Source: RGIG6178 sp045118975
GTDB lineage: Bacteria; Bacillota_I; Bacilli_A; RFN20; DUOF01
DNA: 64,000 nucleotides
Assembly: GCA_045118975.1 (NCBI GenBank)
Contig: JBGVCT010000003.1
Coordinates: 230,441 to 294,440 of the forward strand
Direction: 5' to 3'
Shown here piece by piece: positions 43,726 to 53,115 of this stretch (positions within the stretch are counted from its first letter, which is position 1; each line of letters begins with the position of its first letter). Position numbers and translations under genes: made by a program. Below the pieces are notes generated by a model. It did not search any database. It worked only from the letters and a program-made list of their open reading frames with translations, and was not told the origin of the DNA.

Positions 43726-45177
43726 ATGAAGAATTATAGTAAATATTTTCAAAAGCCTTCTTTGCAAGAAGAAGCAAAAAGATGTAAAGAAAGAGTTGTT
43801 GTTAACAAGGAAGGATTGCTTTTAGATGAAGTAACCAAAGATATGGGTAAAACAAAGAAATATTTTGTTAGAACTTATGGTTGTCAAGGAAATCAAGCAG
43901 ATGGTGAAACAATAGCTGGAATATTAGAATTTATGGGATATACAAAGGCAAATAGTGAAGAAGATGCCGATGTTATATTATTGAATACTTGTGCTGTTAG
44001 GGAAAATGCCGAGGATAAAGTGTATGGTGAAATAGGTTCTTTAAAGAGATTAAAAACAACTAATCCGGATCTTATTATTGGTATTTGTGGGTGTATGTCA
44101 CAACAACCACATGTTGTTGATAAAATACTTCAATCTTATCCGCAAGTTGATTTAGTATTTGGTACTCACAACATCAATAGATTGCCTCTTCTTTTAAAGG
44201 AAGCGTATTTCAATAAAGAAAGAGTAGTAGAGGTTTTTTCAAATAATAATGAGATAGTGGAAAATTTACCAATGTCTAGAGATAACAAGTACAAAGCTTG
44301 GGTTAACATTATGTATGGCTGCGATAAGTTTTGTACTTATTGTATAGTTCCATATACTAGAGGAAAAGAAAGAAGTAGACTAATGGAAGATATTTTGTCT
44401 GAAGTACAATCTTTAAAGGATAATGGATACAAGGAAATTACTCTTTTGGGTCAAAATGTTAATGCATATGGAAAAGATCTAAATTTAGGATATGATTTTG
44501 CTACATTGTTAACAAAGGTTAGTGATATTGGAATAGATAGAATAAGATTCGTTACTAGCCATCCTTGGAACTTTACAAGTGAGATGATAGATATTATTGC
44601 TAATAGAGAAAATATCATGCCATATATCCATTTGCCTATCCAATCAGGTGATGATGAAGTGTTAAGAAGAATGGGTAGAAGATATACCTATAAAGAGTAC
44701 AAAGAACTATTTGATATGATAAGAGAAAAGGTAAAAAACTCTTCGATTAGCACAGATATAATAGTTGGTTTCCCAGGAGAGAGTGAAGAGCAATTTGAAA
44801 ATACACTTAGAGCAGTTAGAGAGTGTAAGTATGATAGCGCATTTACTTTTATTTATTCTCCAAGAGTTGGTACTCCTGCAGCAAAAATGGAAGACAATGT
44901 AACTATGGAAGAAAAGAAAAATCGTTTCGATAGATTAGTTGAAGAAGTATCAAAGAGCGCAAAGGAAAGCAATGACAGATTTGTTGGAAAAACTGTAAAA
45001 GTTTTAGTTGAGGGCGTAAGCAAGAAAAACAAAAATATTTTAAGTGGATATAGTGAAGAAAATAAACTAGTTAACTTTAAAGGTGATCCATCTAAGGTGG
45101 GAACAATAGTTAATGTAAAAATAACCACTAGTAAGACATGGACTTTAGAGGGTGAAGAAGTTGGAGAAAATTGCTAA
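43726..45177 (+). CDS. miaB: tRNA-2-methylthio-N6-dimethylallyladenosine synthase
   Basis: Radical SAM methylthiotransferase that modifies A37 of tRNAs reading UNN codons. The 483-residue protein has the N-terminal cluster cysteines (YGCQGN with C53, NTCAVREN, CGCM), the radical SAM C-x3-C-x2-C (CDKFCTYC, near 200-207) and a C-terminal TRAM region. The first motif reads TYGCQGNQAD, whereas YGCQMNEHD is usual. It is followed by ricA and cotE, as in Bacillus. Confidence 0.9.
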   Translation: MKNYSKYFQKPSLQEEAKRCKERVVVNKEGLLLDEVTKDMGKTKKYFVRTYGCQGNQADGETIAGILEFMGYTKANSEEDADVILLNTCAVRENAEDKVYGEIGSLKRLKTTNPDLIIGICGCMSQQPHVVDKILQSYPQVDLVFGTHNINRLPLLLKEAYFNKERVVEVFSNNNEIVENLPMSRDNKYKAWVNIMYGCDKFCTYCIVPYTRGKERSRLMEDILSEVQSLKDNGYKEITLLGQNVNAYGKDLNLGYDFATLLTKVSDIGIDRIRFVTSHPWNFTSEMIDIIANRENIMPYIHLPIQSGDDEVLRRMGRRYTYKEYKELFDMIREKVKNSSISTDIIVGFPGESEEQFENTLRAVRECKYDSAFTFIYSPRVGTPAAKMEDNVTMEEKKNRFDRLVEEVSKSAKESNDRFVGKTVKVLVEGVSKKNKNILSGYSEENKLVNFKGDPSKVGTIVNVKITTSKTWTLEGEEVGENC

Positions 45178-45451
45178 AGAAATAAATAATTCTATCCATT
45201 CAAATGCCTTAGTAAAAGAATATTTGGCTTTAAAAAAAGAAATAGAAAATGATAATAAACTAATTAAAATTTATGAAACATTGGATTTGCTAAGAAAGAA
45301 AATTTGTAAGGATAAAAGTAAAAATAGTGATGAGTATTATAAGTTATTAGAAACTTATAAAGAAAATCCTAAAATTGCTAGATTAGAGTATTTAAGTAGT
45401 GAAATTAAGGGCATGATGGTAGAGATTAGCGACATTTTGTCCCTTAATTGA
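45152..45451 (+). CDS. ricA: YlbF/YmcA family regulator
   Basis: 99 residues, predominantly helical, of the com_ylbF family. In Bacillus RicA (YmcA), RicF and RicT form an Fe-S complex that affects RNA processing, competence, biofilm and sporulation. It overlaps the end of miaB. The start is uncertain: GTG 45152 or TTG 45161, both following G-rich sequence. The assignment relies mainly on position between miaB and cotE plus the helical pattern. Confidence 0.7.
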   Translation: MKKLEKIAKEINNSIHSNALVKEYLALKKEIENDNKLIKIYETLDLLRKKICKDKSKNSDEYYKLLETYKENPKIARLEYLSSEIKGMMVEISDILSLN

Positions 45452-45515
45452 AAAAAATGCTTTAATTTGTAAGCGAATTATGTAATAATTAACTTAGGTT
45501 AGTGAGGGATGTTAT

Positions 45516-45971
45516 ATGAGATGTCAACGTTGTGGATTTGAACTAGAAGCTGGTCAAACATTCTGTAGCATGTGTGGTACAGAGCAATCTAGAGCAGAGA
45601 GAAAAGCAAAGTGGAAACCAAAAACTTTATTATGGGTTATAAAGGTTGCAAGTAAAAACCATTTATGGATGTGGCTTACATTCTTATTGAGTTTGGTTAT
45701 TTTTATTTGCACAATTACAATGCTACCAAGAACTCCACTTAACATATCTTGTATATGTCTTGGTATATTATTAGTTGGATATGAGTTATTCAATATTTTG
45801 TTAGGATATAAAAACCCAAATGCCACAAAAACAAAGGCGTATAAAATCAAATATAAAATGTGTTTTGTATTAGCAATACTATTGATGATTGTTGCATTAT
45901 GGTTAAACTTTGATGCAATGTCAACTTGGATGCACGACAATGTTTGGACAGACGCTTGGGGCTGGAACTAA
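45516..45971 (+). CDS. Zinc-ribbon membrane protein
   Basis: 151 residues. The N terminus has a zinc ribbon (CQRCG at 3-7, CSMCG at 17-21), then three hydrophobic segments (about 50-70, 78-97, 110-128) and a Trp-rich C terminus. AGTGAGGGATG precedes the start. It is immediately followed by a PH-domain protein, suggesting a membrane-associated pair. No further function can be assigned. Confidence 0.65.
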   Translation: MRCQRCGFELEAGQTFCSMCGTEQSRAERKAKWKPKTLLWVIKVASKNHLWMWLTFLLSLVIFICTITMLPRTPLNISCICLGILLVGYELFNILLGYKNPNATKTKAYKIKYKMCFVLAILLMIVALWLNFDAMSTWMHDNVWTDAWGWN

Positions 45972-45989
45972 TTAAAGGGGGAAATTAAT

Positions 45990-46460
45990 ATGGCAGAATA
46001 TGCAGCAGGACATGAATTAGGTACATATACAGTAAGAGTAATGGGTGAATGTTTAGCACCTAGAATCGTAAATAGATTATTATTCCCAGGAGAAAAGATT
46101 GCTTTTGTTCTTCAAGGATTAAGAGATGTTACTGTTTATACAGATCGTAGAATTCTATTAGTAAACTATATGGGTGTTACTGGAAAAGCAGTAGAGTATA
46201 CAACATACTCATATCAAGACATTATTTCTTATTCAATAACAACTCCAGGTTTGGGATTTGATGTTGATGGTGAAATTGTTTTAAGATTTATCAATAGAGA
46301 AGTTTTAATTATTCACGTTGATAAAGGAAATAATATGGATAGATACTTATTCTTAACATATGATTTAATTAGTGCTGGAAAGATGAATGTGCCTATTCAA
46401 AAAGGTGTGTTTGTTGAAAGCGAAGACGCTAGAACAAATAACGAAAAATTCTTTGATTAA
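45990..46460 (+). CDS. Bacterial PH-domain protein
   Basis: 156 residues with a PH-like fold. LFPGEKIAFVLQGLRDVTVYTDRRILLVNYMG is typical of the bacterial PH domain (bPH_1). There is no membrane segment. AAAGGGGGAAA precedes the start. A textbook terminator with a UUCG tetraloop follows, so it forms a two-gene unit with the zinc-ribbon membrane protein. Confidence 0.75.
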   Translation: MAEYAAGHELGTYTVRVMGECLAPRIVNRLLFPGEKIAFVLQGLRDVTVYTDRRILLVNYMGVTGKAVEYTTYSYQDIISYSITTPGLGFDVDGEIVLRFINREVLIIHVDKGNNMDRYLFLTYDLISAGKMNVPIQKGVFVESEDARTNNEKFFD

Positions 46461-46467
46461 TAAAAAT

Positions 46468-46492
46468 AAGACCACTTCGGTGGTCTTTTTTA
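46468..46492 (+). terminator. Terminator after PH-domain gene
   Basis: AAGACCAC-TTCG-GTGGTCTT with a T tract; the loop is the stable UUCG tetraloop. Confidence 0.92.
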
Positions 46493-46527
46493 TTTTCTTC
46501 AAACATAGAGTGTATTGGGTGAAAAAT

Positions 46528-46995
46528 ATGATAAGAGAGATATTGACTAAAGCTGTATTATCTAAAGGGGTAATTGAATCCTCTAATGTGGAAAAAATAG
46601 AACTAAGAAAAGGGGTTAGTAAGCTTATAGGTTGTTGGATTATAAATAGCCATTATTTAACAATTGTGGAAAACTTTAAAGTTTATTTGGAAGGAAGTTA
46701 TGATGTTCATATTTGGTATGCCATAAATGGCGATACAGATACTGCAATTGAAAAGAAAACTATAACCTATAAAGAAGAATTCCAATTTGACGAAAACTTC
46801 AATACTGATGAGTGTGATTATAAACTTTATTGTAATGAATATCCGCACTGTTCTGCCCTTGTTTTGGAGGGGGAAAACGCTCTTATAAATGTGGAAAAAA
46901 AGTATAGCATAGATGCCATTGGAGAAACCAAACTAATGGTAGATGTTAATCAAAGTTTTAATGAAATTAAAATAGATACAGAATACATTAAGTAA
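46528..46995 (+). CDS. cotE: CotE-like spore coat morphogenetic protein
   Basis: I choose ATG 46528 with GGGTGA 5 bases upstream, giving 155 residues. The N terminus (MIREILTKAVLSKGVIE), the LIGCWIINSHYL segment, the EGSYDVHIWYA strand and the IGETKLMVDV near the end all match CotE, which assembles the outer spore coat in Bacillus. It lies after miaB-ricA, the Bacillus order, although a zinc-ribbon/PH pair intervenes. mutS does not follow. Together with SpoVS and RicA this suggests sporulation ancestry or capacity. Confidence 0.85.
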   Translation: MIREILTKAVLSKGVIESSNVEKIELRKGVSKLIGCWIINSHYLTIVENFKVYLEGSYDVHIWYAINGDTDTAIEKKTITYKEEFQFDENFNTDECDYKLYCNEYPHCSALVLEGENALINVEKKYSIDAIGETKLMVDVNQSFNEIKIDTEYIK

Positions 46996-47021
46996 TCCAT
47001 TGTGGTTAATTTAAAAAAAAG

Positions 47022-47050
47022 TTGATTTATCATAGGTGCCATGATATACT
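47022..47050 (+). promoter_or_regulatory. Promoter with flanking direct repeat before a surface-protein gene
   Basis: TTGATT, a 17-base spacer and TATACT with extended TG form a strong promoter. The nonamer ATCATAGGT occurs in the spacer (47029-47037) and again at the transcript start (47052-47060), 23 bases apart, which could be a two-site operator. Confidence 0.6.
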
Positions 47051-47077
47051 AATCATAGGTACGAGGTGATAGGTATT

Positions 47078-48220
47078 ATGAAAAACGTTGTTAAGAAAAT
47101 TGTGTTGTCAGTTATGTTTGCCTTAACTATGGTATTTGTTGCTGGAGTAGAAGTTTCTGCTGCAGATACATTCCCAGTTAAAGAAAACATGAACGTAGAA
47201 GCTAAGGAAGGCGCTGTATTCAAGATTGATCTTGAAGCAGGAGGACTTAGCAAAGAAACTGTATATGTTGTGCATAGTGATACAACTACACTTAAGCTAA
47301 CATATAAAGAAAGAAGCCAAGGTATTGCTGCTTTCACTTCAAATGTTACAGTTGTAAAGTGTACTAATGTAGCAAGAGGAAAGTGTACTACTTGGAAAGG
47401 TTATGCACTAGAATCTGTTGACCCAGATCATTTAAGAAGTAGCGGTCTTGCTGTAAAATTAAATGGTTTTGATGGAGCTACTGCAATGACTGGTGTAGTA
47501 AATGGTACTGATTTATCTGATTTATATTCAGATTATTATGATATCACTACAATGGCATTTATTCTTGTTGATTACAATGCTGTTGAAACATATTGGGGAA
47601 TTAAAGATTGGAAAGTAGGAAATCATGAGAGAATAGTTGCTCAATACGCTCAAGCAATTCCTGTATTAAATTTACAAGAAGCTAACGGACAAATCGTTAT
47701 TAAGAGTGATGTAAGTGCTACACAAATTGATGTAACTGTAGAATCTTCAGTTAGAGTAAAAACAATTAAGTACATTGCTACAACTGCTCAAGATGTTAAT
47801 TTTGAAGATATCGCAAGTGCAAAGACTACAACATTAGCAAAAGCATTTGAAGACTATGCTACAGAAAATGGTTTAACAATAACAGATGTAACTGTTACTA
47901 ATGATTATTTAGAGGAAGGCGTAATCTATACAGATAGAAAAGGTTCTGCTTTCACAACTCAAACTACAATTACTCCAGAACAAGATATGAGATATTACTT
48001 CTTTGTAGAAGATGAAGCTGGAAATCAATATGTTAGAGACGTAGCAAATCCAGGTGTGGGTAACCAACCAGTAAATCCAACACCAGCTCCAGTTGGTCCA
48101 ACAGCTCCTAATACAAAGGTTGGAAAAATTATTCTAATCGTATTAGTTGGTATCTTAGTTGTTTCTGCAGTATTAGTAATTGCACAAAAGATTTTTGATC
48201 ACAAGAGAAAATTATATTAA
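47078..48220 (+). CDS. Small surface protein with C-terminal membrane anchor
   Basis: The 380-residue protein has a signal peptide (MKNVVKKIV, hydrophobic core, VEVSA-AD), an ectodomain of about 310 residues containing a Pro-rich linker (PVNPTPAPVGPTAPN), and a membrane helix at about 350-370 followed by a short basic tail (HKRKLY). I choose ATG 47078, with GAGGTGAT upstream, over GTG 47066. No MBG or DUF5011 repeat is recognised. It has a near-consensus promoter, so it may be abundant. Confidence 0.75.
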   Translation: MKNVVKKIVLSVMFALTMVFVAGVEVSAADTFPVKENMNVEAKEGAVFKIDLEAGGLSKETVYVVHSDTTTLKLTYKERSQGIAAFTSNVTVVKCTNVARGKCTTWKGYALESVDPDHLRSSGLAVKLNGFDGATAMTGVVNGTDLSDLYSDYYDITTMAFILVDYNAVETYWGIKDWKVGNHERIVAQYAQAIPVLNLQEANGQIVIKSDVSATQIDVTVESSVRVKTIKYIATTAQDVNFEDIASAKTTTLAKAFEDYATENGLTITDVTVTNDYLEEGVIYTDRKGSAFTTQTTITPEQDMRYYFFVEDEAGNQYVRDVANPGVGNQPVNPTPAPVGPTAPNTKVGKIILIVLVGILVVSAVLVIAQKIFDHKRKLY

Positions 48221-48240
48221 TACCTTTTAAGATAATTATA

Positions 48241-48270
48241 AAAAGCGCTTTATGCGCTTTTTTTTATTTC
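48241..48270. terminator. Bidirectional terminator between the surface protein and PBP genes
   Basis: AAAAGCGC-TTTAT-GCGCTTTT, flanked by A and T tracts. Confidence 0.85.
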
Positions 48271-49977
48271 TTCTATTAATTTTTTAAGAATCAATTTTGG
48301 CTTTGCATAGTTGTAGAATTTTTGGTTATCAACTTTACCTGTTCTTATTCCAATTGTGTACTTTTCGGTTATGACAATAACGTATGAATCATATTCTGTG
48401 GATCCGGTTTTACCGATTGCATTAGATATTTTATATTTTTCCATCGTTGCTTTTGTATAATAATTATTACTTTTAAATGGTAAAGATAATAAGTCTTTTA
48501 TTTTACTATTTACTGATTCGCTTATAATTGGAGATAAAGATTTGCTTGAAGAATATAAATTCATTCCAAATCCATCCTCTATATGGCTTATAAAAGAATA
48601 GTCAACCATATATCCATTGTTTGCAAAAACGGAGTAAGCCTTTGTTAAATTAAATAGAGTGAATTCACTAGTACCTAGTGCAATGCTTGGAACATTTATA
48701 TTTGTATTTAATCCAAATCGTTTTAAGTATTTTGTGAAGTTTTCACTTCCTAATAGTAATAACATTTTTGTTGCATATATATTGTCGCTAGTTGCAAAGG
48801 CTTCTTGCATAGTTATTTCCCTGCCTGCATATTTATCATTTGCGTTGGAGGGGGAGTAATTACCATAACCATTTATATGAAAAGTGGTGGCTTCACTTTT
48901 GAATTTAGTTGATGTATCAATGTTATTTTCTAAGGCTAGGGCGTAAAGGAAGGTTTTGATTGTAGAACCAACAGGTCTAGATGAATATAATGCATTGTTA
49001 TAAGAGGTATTATTATAATTATATCCACCTATATTTACTAAAACTTTATTTGTGTTGTTTTCAAGTATTACAAGGGATGTTTCATCATTTAAGGATTCAT
49101 GTTTGTGGATAATATTATTTGTTAGTGCATGTAGATTTGTGTCAATGTTAGTGTATACTTTTAGGCTTTTATTAACAGGGATCTTTAATTCTTCGATTTC
49201 TCGTTTTACTTTATCTAAATAATAATTACTATTATCTAAATTGTGAATTTTATTAGAGATAGATATAGAATCATTTATTGCGGTTTTGTACTCATTAATA
49301 TCTATAAACTTTAATTCGAGCATTTGTTTTAAAACTAGTTTACTTCTAGATAAAGCTTTTTCTAAATTATTTATTGGTGAGGATGTATTTGGGGATGATG
49401 GGAGGGATGCTAGTAGTGCCGATTCTTTTAATGTTAAATTTGAACTTGTTTTTTCAAAATACAATTGGCTAGCGCATTCAATGCCATAACAACCATGTCC
49501 CATATAAATGTTATTTAGATACCCCTCAAGAATTTCATCTTTACTGTATTTGTTTTCTATTTTGATTGTATAATATGCTTCTTTTAATTTTCTAGAGAGC
49601 GTTTTTTCATTGTTTAGATATACTGTTCTTGCATATTGTTGAGTAATTGTACTAGCTCCAGATGATATTCCCTTATTTCCTATATTTTGAAATAAAGATT
49701 TTATAATTCTGGGTAAGTCAAATCCATTATGCTTATAAAAGTTTTTATCTTCATAGGCAATAAAGGCATTAATGGAATAGTTATTCAATTCATTTAAGTA
49801 TACATACTTACTAGTTTTCTTATCTATTTCAGATTTTATGATATTTCCATCACAATCATAGTATTCAATATAATTATTTTTATATATGGTGGAAATTGGC
49901 ATTATTAATATGGATAATGATAAGATAACGATAACTAAAATAGAATATTTTAATATTTTTCTCAAATTATTCACCAT
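48250..49977 (-). CDS. Class A penicillin-binding protein (bifunctional glycosyltransferase/transpeptidase)
   Basis: Polymerises and crosslinks peptidoglycan at the membrane. The 575-residue protein has an N-terminal membrane anchor (about 10-30). The GT51 motifs are EDKNFYKHNGFD (from E76) and TITQQYARTVYLN. The transpeptidase motifs are S-T-I-K (near 335-340), S-D-N (ATSDNIYAT) and KTGS. It is short for the class and lacks C-terminal extensions. The annotated ATG has no good Shine-Dalgarno; a TTG four codons later has GGTGA at ideal distance and may be the real start. GpsB, which regulates such enzymes, is also encoded in the window. Confidence 0.93.
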   Translation of the reverse strand: MVNNLRKILKYSILVIVILSLSILIMPISTIYKNNYIEYYDCDGNIIKSEIDKKTSKYVYLNELNNYSINAFIAYEDKNFYKHNGFDLPRIIKSLFQNIGNKGISSGASTITQQYARTVYLNNEKTLSRKLKEAYYTIKIENKYSKDEILEGYLNNIYMGHGCYGIECASQLYFEKTSSNLTLKESALLASLPSSPNTSSPINNLEKALSRSKLVLKQMLELKFIDINEYKTAINDSISISNKIHNLDNSNYYLDKVKREIEELKIPVNKSLKVYTNIDTNLHALTNNIIHKHESLNDETSLVILENNTNKVLVNIGGYNYNNTSYNNALYSSRPVGSTIKTFLYALALENNIDTSTKFKSEATTFHINGYGNYSPSNANDKYAGREITMQEAFATSDNIYATKMLLLLGSENFTKYLKRFGLNTNINVPSIALGTSEFTLFNLTKAYSVFANNGYMVDYSFISHIEDGFGMNLYSSSKSLSPIISESVNSKIKDLLSLPFKSNNYYTKATMEKYKISNAIGKTGSTEYDSYVIVITEKYTIGIRTGKVDNQKFYNYAKPKLILKKLIEEIKKSA

Positions 49978-50028
49978 TATTATTATGAGCGAGTGAATTT
50001 TTTATATACTAGAAATAGTGGTGATATT

Positions 50029-50391
50029 ATGGCTAGTATAAAAAAGTTTAACTTTCTTTCTATATCAAAATTTGATGATGATGTTCAAAAAATAGAATTT
50101 AATTCAAAGGGATATGTAGACAAGGAAAATGGAACAATATATTTTAAAAATGAGGGAATAGCTTATAAATTCATTTTATCTAATACGTTAATTGTTTCAG
50201 TAAAGGATTCTAAATATGAGTTTGATTTAAACAAAAAAACACTAGCCTATATATGCACAGAAGGCATGAGTTTTGAGACTAGTGTTATAACTAATAGATT
50301 AGAAATTAAAGATAATCAAATTACTATTGAATATAAAATGGATTTTTCTTCATTTACAGGAGAATATACAATTATTTTAAACTGGCATTAA
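50029..50391 (+). CDS. DUF1934 (YwiB-like) beta-barrel protein
   Basis: 120 residues from ATG 50029, preceded by GTGGTGAT. The pattern of alternating beta strands, with 'G-x-Y' near residue 22, 'YICTEGMSFETSVITNRLEI' and a final 'GEYTIILNW', matches the small calycin-like DUF1934/YwiB proteins of Firmicutes. It is cytoplasmic with unknown function. The end overlaps the converging protease gene by 20 bases. Confidence 0.6.
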   Translation: MASIKKFNFLSISKFDDDVQKIEFNSKGYVDKENGTIYFKNEGIAYKFILSNTLIVSVKDSKYEFDLNKKTLAYICTEGMSFETSVITNRLEIKDNQITIEYKMDFSSFTGEYTIILNWH

Positions 50392-51478
50392 TAGTTAGAT
50401 ATTGTCCATTTCTATAAACAGTAAATTCTATTGTTTCGTTTTTGTAGTGCTTGTATAATTCTTTAGAAAATTGTGCATGTGTTATAAATTCGATGCCATC
50501 TACTTCTACTATAATATCATTTATTTTAAACAAAGAATTGTTTGTTTCTAATATCAAAATACCATAATCTAGAGTTATACCATATGATTGTTTTTCTTCT
50601 AAAGATAAATCATGAAGAGCAACTGTTGTAATACCTATTTTTCCTCTTGTATAAGGTTTATTATTGAAAAATGAGTTGGCTATAAATGTTGCTCTTTCCA
50701 TAGGAATAGCAAAATTCATATCATCCATTTCATTGTATGAATAGTCATATAATAATTTCATTGTATTTATTCCAATTAAATTACCATATAAATCGAATAA
50801 AGGACCACCACTATTTCCATTGTTTAATGAGGCATCAATTTGTAACATTAATAATTCATATGAATCATCAAGTACAGATGCAATAGGGGAATCTACTTTA
50901 GAGATAATTCCACTTGTAGCAGAAAAACTATAATCTATATATGCAGGTGTACCTATAGCTAGAACTTCCATTCCTGGATTTAAATTATCACTAGTTTGAA
51001 GAGTTGCTACGGTATAGTTATCGTTTTTTTCAACAGATAGTACTGCGATATCTTCTAGGACATTATATCCCACAAGTGAAGCAGAGCTCTTTTTATAATT
51101 TGAATAAGTTATATCAATAGAAGTTAATTCCTCTACAACATGTGCATTAGTAAATATGTAAGCATTTGTGGAATCCTCTGAGAATACCACGCCACTTCCT
51201 ATTATCATTGCGCTCTCTGTATATCCTGTAATATATACTGTAGAAGTTAGACAGTTTGCATAAACTTGTTCTTTAGATAAAAGTGTTTGGTTTCCTGTGG
51301 CAAAGTTTATATTACCTTGAAAATTTGAAGGATTAATAACATTTATATCTGTTCCATCTGGCAATCGAATTGAATCATCAATATCTTGGCTAGGATCATA
51401 CAAATCAGGTAGCCACTCACATCCGGTTATAAGAAGAGGAACAAATAATAATAACAATAAAAATTTTTTATATTTCAT
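50372..51478 (-). CDS. HtrA-type serine protease lipoprotein
   Basis: The 368-residue protein begins with a lipoprotein signal (LITGC, lipidated C20), so it is anchored on the outer face of the membrane. The trypsin-like domain has H113 (TNAHVVEE), D143 (LEDIAVL) and S223 (NNGNSGGPLFD), a complete catalytic triad, and a C-terminal PDZ-like domain covers about 285-368. It is an extracytoplasmic quality-control protease, DegP/HtrA-like. GAGGTT precedes the start. Using lipidation rather than a membrane helix is less usual in Bacillus HtrA proteins. Confidence 0.9.
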   Translation of the reverse strand: MKYKKFLLLLLFVPLLITGCEWLPDLYDPSQDIDDSIRLPDGTDINVINPSNFQGNINFATGNQTLLSKEQVYANCLTSTVYITGYTESAMIIGSGVVFSEDSTNAYIFTNAHVVEELTSIDITYSNYKKSSASLVGYNVLEDIAVLSVEKNDNYTVATLQTSDNLNPGMEVLAIGTPAYIDYSFSATSGIISKVDSPIASVLDDSYELLMLQIDASLNNGNSGGPLFDLYGNLIGINTMKLLYDYSYNEMDDMNFAIPMERATFIANSFFNNKPYTRGKIGITTVALHDLSLEEKQSYGITLDYGILILETNNSLFKINDIIVEVDGIEFITHAQFSKELYKHYKNETIEFTVYRNGQYLTINASLK

Positions 51479-51550
51479 AAATAAACCTCACTATTCTATT
51501 TTATGAATAAATTATATCACTTATAAATAAATTTTACTAAGGAGGAATAT

Positions 51551-52024
51551 ATGAATAAAACTATTTTTCGATTAGATTATAAAATATCTATGTTAATTGT
51601 ATCTGTGTTAGGTATAGTTATGGGGTTTATTACAAATGCTTATGGAGTTAATGGGATAATATCATTTATTTTTCATTTATTTAAAATCTTTATATTAACC
51701 TTTCTATATTTAGTTCTATATTTTGTAGAAAATAAAAATTTGGATTTTAAAAACAAATTGAAGTACATGCTAGGAGGAATTTTATTGTTAAATGCCTCTA
51801 ATCTTATTTTCTCTATTTTCACAACAACCCATATTTTATCAGGATTATTTTTAACTTTCAGTGGAGTAGTATCTTTATATATGGTTATATCTTTTACTTT
51901 GGAAATTATAAATTTGTATTATCAAAATAAGTTTATAGATAAAATGATTTTATTCAATAAAAAAATAGGTACTGCAGTAGCAGAACCTATTATTAGTTTA
52001 TTTAAAAGAACTACCAACGATTAA
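51551..52024 (+). CDS. Membrane protein of unknown function
   Basis: 157 residues with about four hydrophobic segments (11-30, 35-60, 70-92, 95-122) and a C-terminal tail. AAGGAGG precedes the ATG. The family is not recognised. The last 14 bases overlap the converging DUF2804 gene. Confidence 0.65.
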   Translation: MNKTIFRLDYKISMLIVSVLGIVMGFITNAYGVNGIISFIFHLFKIFILTFLYLVLYFVENKNLDFKNKLKYMLGGILLLNASNLIFSIFTTTHILSGLFLTFSGVVSLYMVISFTLEIINLYYQNKFIDKMILFNKKIGTAVAEPIISLFKRTTND

Positions 52025-53036
52025 TTACCTTTTCAAAGAAACATGGGAAGTCTTTGAATTCAATCGTCTCTTTTTCAAGTTTAAGTGTACCATTTAATTT
52101 TCCAAACACTTGATTTTGATTACTTTGAATTATTATTGCATTAGTGTTTGCGTGTCTATTTATGATAGGAGTAAATAGTGCGTTAAATGATAAATCGTTA
52201 GAATATATTTTCCATGGAGAAAGGAAGTCATCCTTTCCTTTTTCATTTAGAGGAATATCGAATACTATGTCTTCAAGTTTGATGGCTTTACCATCTATAA
52301 ATAACATGTTTTCACTAGCATTACTTGTATCGCCGAATCCATAACCTAAATTGAATGAAATCATTCTTCCATCAACTTTGTCATATCCAGCTCCCCAATA
52401 CCAAGTATTACTATATGTCCAAACACCTCTACCCCAGTCTAAAAGAGCGTATGTGTCATCATTAAATTCATATGTTATTCCATCGAACTCAACAGATCCT
52501 TTTGCTGTAAAACCTACAATTTTTTGGTTGTAATAGAAGTATTTTTCCTTTTCAAAAGGTGTTGCTATAACAAGCGAATCTTCAGGTTCGTTTGTTAATT
52601 CAAAGTGAACTTTATAAGGCTTATTGTTATAAAAATTATTAATAGAGCAATCTAATATTCTTTTATCTTTATTAACTTCAAATTTGCAATGATATCCTTT
52701 ACCCTCTTTAAATGTTATACCTTCTTTTGAAGAGGCGGGAAGATTTGTTTTTCCATTAGGAAACCAAAACATTTTTGAAACGGTTTTTTCCCAGGCGGTC
52801 TTTAAGTTTACAAAAGATGCTGAAACAAGTCCCATGTAGGAGTTATCATCTATTGTTAAAGCTATTGCATAATCCTTGTTTGAGATTAAATAATAGTCCC
52901 ATTCCTTGATTCTTGACTTTCTTGCTTTAATATCTTCTCTTTTATAGTCCAAAATTAACTCTGTTGCATATCCTTTATGCTTTAAGTTACCTGACTCGTC
53001 TAATAGTTTGTCTTCTTTAGTTATTTTGTTTTGCAT
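52011..53036 (-). CDS. DUF2804 family protein
   Basis: 341 residues, cytoplasmic. The central LLDWGRGVWTYSNTWYWGAG is a hallmark of the DUF2804 family, which has a lipocalin/AttH-like double beta-barrel shape. Biochemical role unknown; possibly binding or transforming a hydrophobic ligand. GGGTGA precedes the start. It is a single gene between two plus-strand units. Confidence 0.8.
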   Translation of the reverse strand: MQNKITKEDKLLDESGNLKHKGYATELILDYKREDIKARKSRIKEWDYYLISNKDYAIALTIDDNSYMGLVSASFVNLKTAWEKTVSKMFWFPNGKTNLPASSKEGITFKEGKGYHCKFEVNKDKRILDCSINNFYNNKPYKVHFELTNEPEDSLVIATPFEKEKYFYYNQKIVGFTAKGSVEFDGITYEFNDDTYALLDWGRGVWTYSNTWYWGAGYDKVDGRMISFNLGYGFGDTSNASENMLFIDGKAIKLEDIVFDIPLNEKGKDDFLSPWKIYSNDLSFNALFTPIINRHANTNAIIIQSNQNQVFGKLNGTLKLEKETIEFKDFPCFFEKVINRW

Positions 53037-53115
53037 ATGTATTCACCCATTAGTATTTTACTATATTTTATAGAATATATCATGTTTTTATATTAAAATA
53101 TAAAGTGGTGATAGT

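Noticed and set aside
46387..46527. Longer cotE starting at 46387
   Set aside because: It would overlap the PH-domain gene and read through its terminator; the ATG at 46528 has a proper ribosome-binding site and CotE-like N terminus.
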